DNA of 64,000 bases from Hyalella azteca (taxonomy: Eukaryota > Arthropoda > Malacostraca > Amphipoda > Hyalellidae): contig NW_025930402.1 in NCBI RefSeq assembly GCF_000764305.2, positions 8,637 to 72,636 on the forward strand. The letters run 5' to 3'. Every line of letters begins with the position of its first letter. Position 1 is the stretch's first letter. Positions 33,891-42,800 of the stretch are shown here, piece by piece. Both the position numbers and the translations under genes were made by a program. The notes beneath the pieces were generated by a model. That model was not told the origin of the DNA and searched no databases. It saw only the letters and a program-made list of their open reading frames with translations.

Positions 33891-36800
33891 CTGGAAATAT
33901 AAAATGGTATGATTACGGATACGAATTGTTGCAGAAATCCGGTCATTTGCACAAATGATAAGGCTAGAAGTTGTGCAGCCTATTCATCTTGACAATAAAG
34001 TGGAAGCGATTGATGGTCGTATGGAATCCATACCAGTTTAGCCCAGCATCGCCAGCGATACATAAAATTTGATATCTGAAAATACCTTTATTCGAAATCC
34101 GGTCATTAATCCAAGCATATAATCCAGAATTCAATAAGTAATTTTGAAACTAAAGTTGCGCAACTATAGATCTGACCATTCAAACCCTCATTCAGCGCCG
34201 TGCTCCCTCTTAAAATTTAATAAAATACGAATAATTTGAACTATATTCTTGCATATATTTGTCAAAAATTGTGTGTCTGTTTTCTTGAGTGTTGTTGCCC
34301 TGCGCTTTATATATAAGGGGGGAAGCGGTCAATATAAGATATAAGGAGGCGCCGTAAATATAAATATATTCATGATACTTCTAGTGTTGGGAAATGACTT
34401 GCACATTGAAATTATCGTATAAAACTAGGGGAAAATTATTGGATTAAAAAATGAAATTGTATATGAATATTGTATACAAAAATCAGTTTAGAAGACGGAA
34501 CAAAAAGTAGAGTAGATTCTGTCCCGAGCGTGAGATAGGTGATCTATGAAAGATTTGGGCTCTTAAGTGTCTCTTGTAATTATGATTTAGTTTTAGTACT
34601 ATCGGGATTTGGGATAACGTGATTTAAAACTGCTGGAATTATCGATCCCGGCTAACAAGCTTATTTTAAATCAAATTTACACTCACAAAATTACAATTTA
34701 CACTCGCTCAGTATCATAATTTAAATGTGAAATATACCAAAATTTACAAACGAAATTCCACATTTAAGTTTCAAGCCTAACACTCTTATTCTTTTGTCGA
34801 TTTTACAAGATTCCAAAATCATAAAATAAATTCACAAGGAATATCCCGACACACTAATTAGCGTGGAACGATACAGATGACGCGCTCGAACAACCCCAAT
34901 ATATTTTTTGTGTCAGACTTTTAGCCATTTCCTACGACAAATATACATACGATTTTGTCATGAGAAAATTTATGTTGGTAAATAACGTAGAATTAAAATA
35001 TATATGAACGGCAGAAGCTTTATAAATCAATTGATAATGCGCTAGAAACGTATTTTGTGGAGAAATAAACTTGATATTGGCACACTGGACCGCACACCCA
35101 TGCAGCCGTGGATCCAAGAACAACGTCGATGCACATATTACGTGTTGCAGACTATTCACTGAATATTAACAAAATTAGAACAAAAAACTTACCAAATTGA
35201 TTGTTGAAATCGTCGGTTAGCCATGATTCATCATTTGGTTGTTGTTGATAGAGTAGATATGTTGTTCTTCTGAGGGTTTCGATGAGAGATGCCTCAACTG
35301 CACCCAAATACAAGCTAGGCTGCTGAAGTCGTCTCACTTTCTCAGCGATAGATTTAGGGAGCCAAAACTTCTTAATAAACCTGCTGAAAAGTTCCGCGTG
35401 TCGTACAAGCTTCCAGTACTCCACTGAGTTTTTTATGAAGTTGACAAGCCGATGTTTTGCGTTGGTGAGAACACCGAGTGACTCGTCCACTAAAAAGTCG
35501 ATTTGCAAGTAGGAAGCTTGCATTGATTCTAAATTTGCAGCCGGTAAATTGATTCCGTTGTTGTAAATGGCCAGCATCCTCTTTAAGTTGGTGACATAGG
35601 CATAAAAGTAGTAAACAGCGTGATAATATGTATCAAGTTTCATATCAGGTAAAATTTGAGACGTTAAATTACTTCGAATTAAGCGAAGCTGAGCAATCAA
35701 ACGCTGATATATCGTCAGATAGAAAATTGGATTAGCGAGACGGATGACTTTGGCCGAGATGAAGTTCGGTAAAGTTTCATTTGAACACACAACGCCAGCA
35801 AGCACGAGATCAAACGGCGCATCGCCCGATGACTTTTCCGACCTCAATTCTGGTCCAGTTCCAAGCTGAATTAAATTACTGACTGCCCAACGAAAAGCTG
35901 CGTTTATTTGTTTGATGCTGTGCATCTGACTAGATGAAGAGACATTGCATTCTCTCCATGATAGATGCATTATTTTAGATGTAAATCGCAAAGAAACCCA
36001 CATTTGCTGCAATATTGCCCTAATTTTCATGTCAGGCGACAGCGGAGTGACGTCTTCGTACGACAAAGTGGATGACCAAGGAGCGTGCATGGCGGAAACA
36101 AAGTCATGATGAGTTACTGTAACCGAGCGATGTGTTACTATCTGAGATAACGCATTAAGTGGCTGAGATAACACATTCAGTGGCTGAGCGTCAGTGGTGG
36201 TGAGCTGAGCGTCAGTGGTGGTGAGCTGAGCGTCAGTGGTGGTGAGCTGAGCGTCAGTGGTGGTGAGCTGAGCGTCAGTGGTGGTGAGCTGAGCGTCAGT
36301 GGTGGTGAGCTGAGCGTCAGTGGTGGTGAGCTGAGCGTCAGTGGTGGTGAGCTGAGCGTCAGTGGTGGTGAGCTGAGCGTCAGTGGTGGTGAGCTGAGCG
36401 TCAGTGGTGGTGAGCTGAGCGTCAGTGGTGGTGAGCTGAGCGTCAGTGGTGGTGAGCTGAGCGTCAGTGGTGGTGAGCTGAGCGTCAGTGGTGGTGAGCT
36501 GAGCGTCAGTGGTGGTGAGCTGAGCGTCAGTGGTGGTGAGCTGAGCGTCAGTGGTGGTGAGCTGAGCGTCAGTGGTGGTGAGCTGAGCGTCAGTGGTGGT
36601 GAGCTGAGCGTCAGTGGTGGTGAGCTGAGCGTCAGTGGTGGNTGGACTTGGTGTCATCTGTTGTGAACTTGATGTCATCCCTTGTGAACTTGATGTCATC
36701 TGTTACGGACTTGATGTGTTCTGTTGTGGACTTGATGTGTTCGGTTGTGGACTTGATGTGTTCTGTCGTGGACTTGATGTCATCTGTTGTGGACTTGGTG

Positions 36801-39800
36801 TCATCTATTGTGGACTTGGTGGCATCTATTGTGGCGTCAGACGTAGAGATGGAATCAGTCAAGTCCGTTGTGGCCCCAGAGGCAGACGTGGAATCAGTGA
36901 AGTCCGTTGAGACCTCAGGGGCAGACATGGAACCCGTGACATCCGTTTTGGCGACAGAGGCAGATGTGGAACCAGTGAAAACCGTTGAGACTTCAGCAAC
37001 GAAAGTGGAACCAAGGAATTCCGTTGAGGCCTCTGAAGCAGACATGGAATCAGTAAGATTCGTTGAGGACTCGTGAGTTAGCCAGGAACCATTGAAGCCT
37101 ATTACAGCCTCTGTAGTAGACATATTTTCATTGTCTTCGGTGGTAGTCACGAAACCAGTTGAACCCGTTGCGCTTCGTTTCGTGAAGTCAGATAAAATAT
37201 TTCTGTAGGAACCAATTGTGGCTTCAGTCTTAGTACTATAGACAAGTCCACGCCACGATGCACCACTCGCCGAGCTGCTTTTATTTTGACGCTGTGCAGG
37301 CTGATTGAGTGCTTTGACCTGGAGAGAGCTGGCACCAGAGGCGGTCCTGAATGCAATGAACTCCAGAGGGGCGTCTGGAGTCGAGAAACTATCTCCATAT
37401 TCTTCCAAGATTTCAGTGCTAGGGACCGATCCGCCGACAATATTTGAGGCCGAGTATTCTGAGGTAGATTCTGTGTCTTCTTCTAAAATATTTTTCGCAG
37501 AGCCTGATTTATTTACATTTCTGGCCCGAGATCCAGCTAAACTAACTGGCGCTATAATACTCGATTCAGTATTCGTGATATCAGTTTCAATGAGGCGGCT
37601 GATTCCTGAAAAATAATCATAAGTTCTAGTGAAGGAACTTAAATGACTAGATGCGTTATCTTGCATGGAACCAAGAGCAGCGACAACCTCAATTGCGACA
37701 GGCATACTTTTAACCGAAATCGAGTCAACGAGGCGAGTGCCGAATTCAGCTAATTCAATATCCTTTTCGGTTGTAACAATGCCTGGTACAGTGAGGTCCG
37801 TTGCCGCGTCGGTTCTAATAATGTCTGATTCTGTGAGGTCCTTTGCCACGTCGGTTGCATCAATGCCTGGTTCTGTGTGGTCCGTTGCAACGTCGGTTGC
37901 AATAATGCCTGGTTCTGTGAGGTCCATTGCCACGTCGGTCGCATTAATGCCCGGTTCGGTGAGGTCCGTTGCCACGTCGGTAACAATAATGCCTGGTTCT
38001 GTGAGGTCCGTTGCCACGTCGGTTGCAATAATACCTGGTTCTGTGAAGTCCGTTGCCACGTCGGTTGCAATAAAGCCTGGTTCTGTGAGGTCCGTCGCAG
38101 CGTCGGATGTAATGTCTTGTTCTGTGAGGTCCGTTGCCGTACCTGTTATAATAATGCCTGGTTCTGTGAGGTCCGAATTAACGCCTGGTTCTGTGAGGTC
38201 CGTTGCCACGTCGGTTGTATTAACGCCTGGTTCTGTGAGGTCCGCTGCCACGTCGGTTGCAATAATGCCTGGTTCTGTGAGGTCCGTTGCCACGTCGGTT
38301 GCAATAATGCCTGGTTCTATGAGGCCCGTTGCCATGTCGGTTGCAATAATGCCTGGTTCTGTGAGGTCCGTTGCCATGTCCGTTGTCCTGTTAGGTTTGT
38401 CAGTTTCAGATTCAATGTTGCTTGAATCTGCTAAAAAGGTTGTCGTATCAGTTGTAATGGTGCTGAAATCTTCGACGCCCGTTGCCGTACCAGTTGTAAT
38501 AAAGCTAGAATGTGCGACGCCCGTTGCCATATAAGTTGAAATAATGCTAGAAACTGTGACGCCCGCTTCCGTATCAGTTGATATTGCGCTAGAATCTGCG
38601 ACGCCCATTGCCGCATCAGTTGCAATAGTGCTAGAATATTCAACGCCCGTTGACGTATCAGCTGGAATGGTGCTAGAATATGCGACGCCCGTTGACGTAT
38701 CAACTGTAATGGTGCTGAAGTCTCCAACGAAAGTTGCCATATCGGTTGCAAGAGTACGAGAATCTGCAACGCCCGTTACCGTATCAGTTGTAATGGCGCT
38801 TGAATCTACGACAAACGTTGCCGTATCCATTGCAATGGTGCTCCAATTTTCGACGCCCGTTGCCATATCAGCTATAATGGTGCTAGAATCTACGACGACC
38901 GTTGCCATATTAGCTGTAATTGTGCTAGAATCTGCAATGCCCGTTGCCATATTAGTTGTAATGGTGCTAGAATCTGCGATGCCCGTTGCCATATTAGTTG
39001 TAATTGTGCTAGAATCTGCGATGCCCGTTGCCATATTAGTTGTAATTGTGCTAGAATCTGCGATGTCCGTTGCCATATTAGTTGTAATTATGCTAGAATA
39101 TGAGATGCCCGTTGCCATATTAGTTGTAATTGTGCTAGAATGTGCAATGCCCGTTGCCGTGTCCGTTGTTATTGTACTGGATCCTTTGAGGCCTTGTTCT
39201 CCTTTATTTTTCATGAGTTCTGGTTCGGCGAGGTACGTTGACGTGTTTTTCGTAATTAAGCTGAATTCTGTTACTTCCGACTCAGCTCTAGCGCGGCTCA
39301 TACTTGTTGGTTCCGATGCCGTGGATGTTGGACTGCTACGATATTTTGTCACGATAGAATCTGAGCCGAGTTTAGCAACGTAATGGGGAAAGGCGACCAA
39401 CGGTGTTTTAGTAGCACTGGAATTGAATCTACTATTTGACGATGATATTGTTTTACTCGTACCATTTCCGTATGTATCTTCTGAGGGAGGAGTTGATCCT
39501 ATATCGGACCCTGTCATGCTTCTTAGGGAGTTAGTTTCATTACGGTATTGACGAAAAACTTCAAATTTAGATTTATCCTCTGGACCCCACAACCAAGCTT
39601 CAGTTGAATTTGTGTGTCCGAGTTTGCCGTTCGAATCTCGGAGCAGAGCGCTGGAGCCTAAATCTCCGACCGAGGCGTTGGTGAAATAACCGACCGTAGT
39701 AACGAAAAGAGCTTCAGATGGCGTCGTGCTGACCGGCACTCCAGACGACACTGTGCCGAACGGGACTTCAGACGACACCGTGCTGAACTGTACTTCAGAC

Positions 39801-42800
39801 GACACCGTGCTGAACGGCACTCCAGACGACACTGTGCTGACCGGCACTCCAGACGACACTGTGCTGAACGGTACTTCAGACGACACCGTGCTGACCGGCA
39901 CTTCAGACGGCCCCGAGCTGACCGGCACATCAGACGAATAAGGGCCGTTTGGTGGTTCAGAGGTCAGTGCGCTGACTGGTGACACTTCAGAGGACAGCTC
40001 ACTGACTGGCGATGATTCAGAGGTCAGCTCGCTGACTGGCGATGCTTCAGAAGACAGTTCGCTGACTGGCGATCCTTCAGAAGACAGCTCGCTGACTGGC
40101 GATGATTCAGAGGTCAGCTCGCTGACTGGCGATGCTTCAGAGGAGCGATGCTTCACGAGACAGGATGCTGAGTGGCAACGCTTCAGAAGACAGGGTATAA
40201 ACTAACGACGCTTTAGAAGACAGCGCGTTGGCTGACGACTCTTCAGACGACAGCGTAGTGGCCAGTGAAGTTTCAGAAGACACGAGGTTAGCTGGCGAAG
40301 TTTCAGAGGATAGCGTGTTCGCTTGCAGAATTTTAGGGTACAGCGTGTTGGCTGACAAAGTTTCAGAGGACAGCATATTGTCTAGCGAAGTTTCAGAAGA
40401 CAGCGTGTTGTCTAGCGAAGTTTCAGAGGACAGCGTGTTGTCTTGCGAAGTTTCAGAGGACAGCGCGTTGGCTGGTAACGCTTCTGAGGACAGCGTGTTG
40501 GCTGGCGAAGTTTCAGAGGACAGCGTGTTGGCGTACGATGCTGCAGAAAAGAGCGTGCGTGCTGGGGATGAGTCATAGGACGACGTTGAGGATAGCAACG
40601 CGTTGAGGGACGGCTTGCTGGATGGCCTCGCTTCAGAGGACAGCGCGTAGACTGTCGACGCTTCAGATGACGGTGTGTTGGATGGCGACGCTTCAAAGGG
40701 TGGCAAAGTTTCAGAGGATAGCGTGTTGGCTGGCGAAGTTTCAGAGAACAACGTGCTTTCAAAGAACAACGTGTTGGCTGGCAAAGTTTCAGAGGATAGA
40801 GTGCTGACGTACGACGCTTCAGAAGAGAACGTATGAGCTTGCGATCCGTCAACAAAGGACAGAGTGTTTGATGGCGACGCTTCAGTGGGCAGCGTGTTGG
40901 ATGGAAACGCTTCAGAGGACAGCGTGTTGGATGGCGACGCTTCAGAGGACAGTATGTTGGATTGCGACGCTTCAGAGGATAGCGTGTTGTATGGCAACGC
41001 CTCAGGGGATAGCGTGTCGGATGGCGAAGCATCAGAGGTCAGCGTGTTGGATGGCGACGCTTCAGAGGATAGCGTGTTGTATGGCGACGCTTCAGGGGAT
41101 AGCGTGTCGGATGGCGAAGCTTCAGAGGACAGCGTGTTGACTGTCGGCGCTTCAGATGACAGCGCGTTGGATGGCGACGCTTCAGATGACAGCGTGTTGA
41201 ATGGCGACGCTACAGAGCACAGCGTGTTGACTGTCGACGCTTCAGATAACATCGTGTTGGATGGCGACGCTTCAGAGGACAGCGCGTTGACTGTCGACGC
41301 TTCAGATGACAGCGTGTTGGATGGCGACGCTTCAGGGGACAGCTTGTTGAATGACGACGTTTCAGACGATAGTGTGTAGGATGGCGATGCTTCAGAGGAC
41401 AGCGTGTTGAATAACGACGCTTCAGAGGATNTGGACAGCGTGTTGGCTGGCGACCCTTCAGTGGACAGCGTGTTGGCTGGCGACCCTTCAGTGGACAGCG
41501 TGTTGGCTGGCGACCCTTCAGTGGACAGCGTGTTGGCTGGCGACCCTTCAGTGGACAGCGTGTTGGCTGGCGACCCTTCAGTGGACAGCGTGTTGGCTGG
41601 CGACCCTTCAGTGGACAGCGTGTTGGCTGGCGACCCTTCAGTGGACAGCGTGTTGGCTGGCGACCCTTCAGTGGACAGCGTGTTGGCTGGCGACCCTTCA
41701 GTGGACAGCGTGTTGGCTGGCGACCCTTCAGTGGACAGCGTGTTGGCTGGCGACCCTTCAGTGGACAGCGTGTTAGCTGATGACTCTTCAGTGGACAGCG
41801 TGTTGGCTGGCGACCCTTCAGTGGACAGCTTGTTGGCTGGCGACCCTTCATTGGACAGCGTGTTGGCTGGCGACCCATCAGTGGACAGCGTGTTGGATGG
41901 CAACGCTTCAGAAGACAGCGTGTTGGATGGCAAAGCTTCAGAAGATAGCGTATTGAACGGGGACGCTTCAGAATACAGTGTGTTGGCTGGCGGTGCTTCA
42001 GAGTGCAGCGTGTATGATGGCGACGCTTCAGAGGGTAGCGTGTTTGCCGGCGGTGCTTCAGAGGAATGCGTGTTCGATAGCGACGCTTCAGCAGACAGGG
42101 TGTTAGATGGCGATGGGTGTTGGATGGCGACGCCTTCTGATGAAGCGTTCGTGACGGGTGCGTCAACTTCAAACAATTTCTTTACTTTTTCTGGCGATTT
42201 TGAGGCTTTCCATTGATTTCCATCAGAATTTAGAACATTTTCACTTGTTGTTAGGGTAGTATTCTTCTCTATTGAAGACAACCCTTGAATATCCCTGTTT
42301 GGGCTCATTGTAAATGATTCAGATATAATACGAGACTTTTTCTCTGTCAATCTGCGAAAGCCGGCACCACGTCTTGCTTGAACCATATAATGAAGAACAG
42401 AACCCGATTTCCTGGGCAATTGGGCTTCGTTGGCCCACTTGGAGTTTTTCGAGTATTTGCTCTCTGTCGTAATTTGGCCATTCCTAACTTTGTCAATTTT
42501 GATGTCGTCAACCAACGATGATTTTTCCTTGAAAGCGGCCAAGCGCAGATTTATCTCACTGTATTTTGTTCCTTCAATGTTACTAAGACGTTTGGAGCTC
42601 GTCAAAAATTCACTTCGAGTTCTCGTAGTTGTCGATCCATGACTCCACTTCGTTCCTGTCGCATTTTCATTTGTCTCGACAGCTGAAAAGTTAACAAATC
42701 TAAATGGAAGCTGTGCAAGGTAAGATGATCGATGGAAGTTGAATGCATCAGACTTCCTAATTGTACTCTTAACTGAGGTTATTAATAGAACTCACGGAAA

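Noticed and set aside
37665..39383. Long plus-strand open frames opposite the mucin gene
   Set aside because: They are antisense shadows of repeats whose units are multiples of three. They lack signal peptides, splice context or plausible composition.
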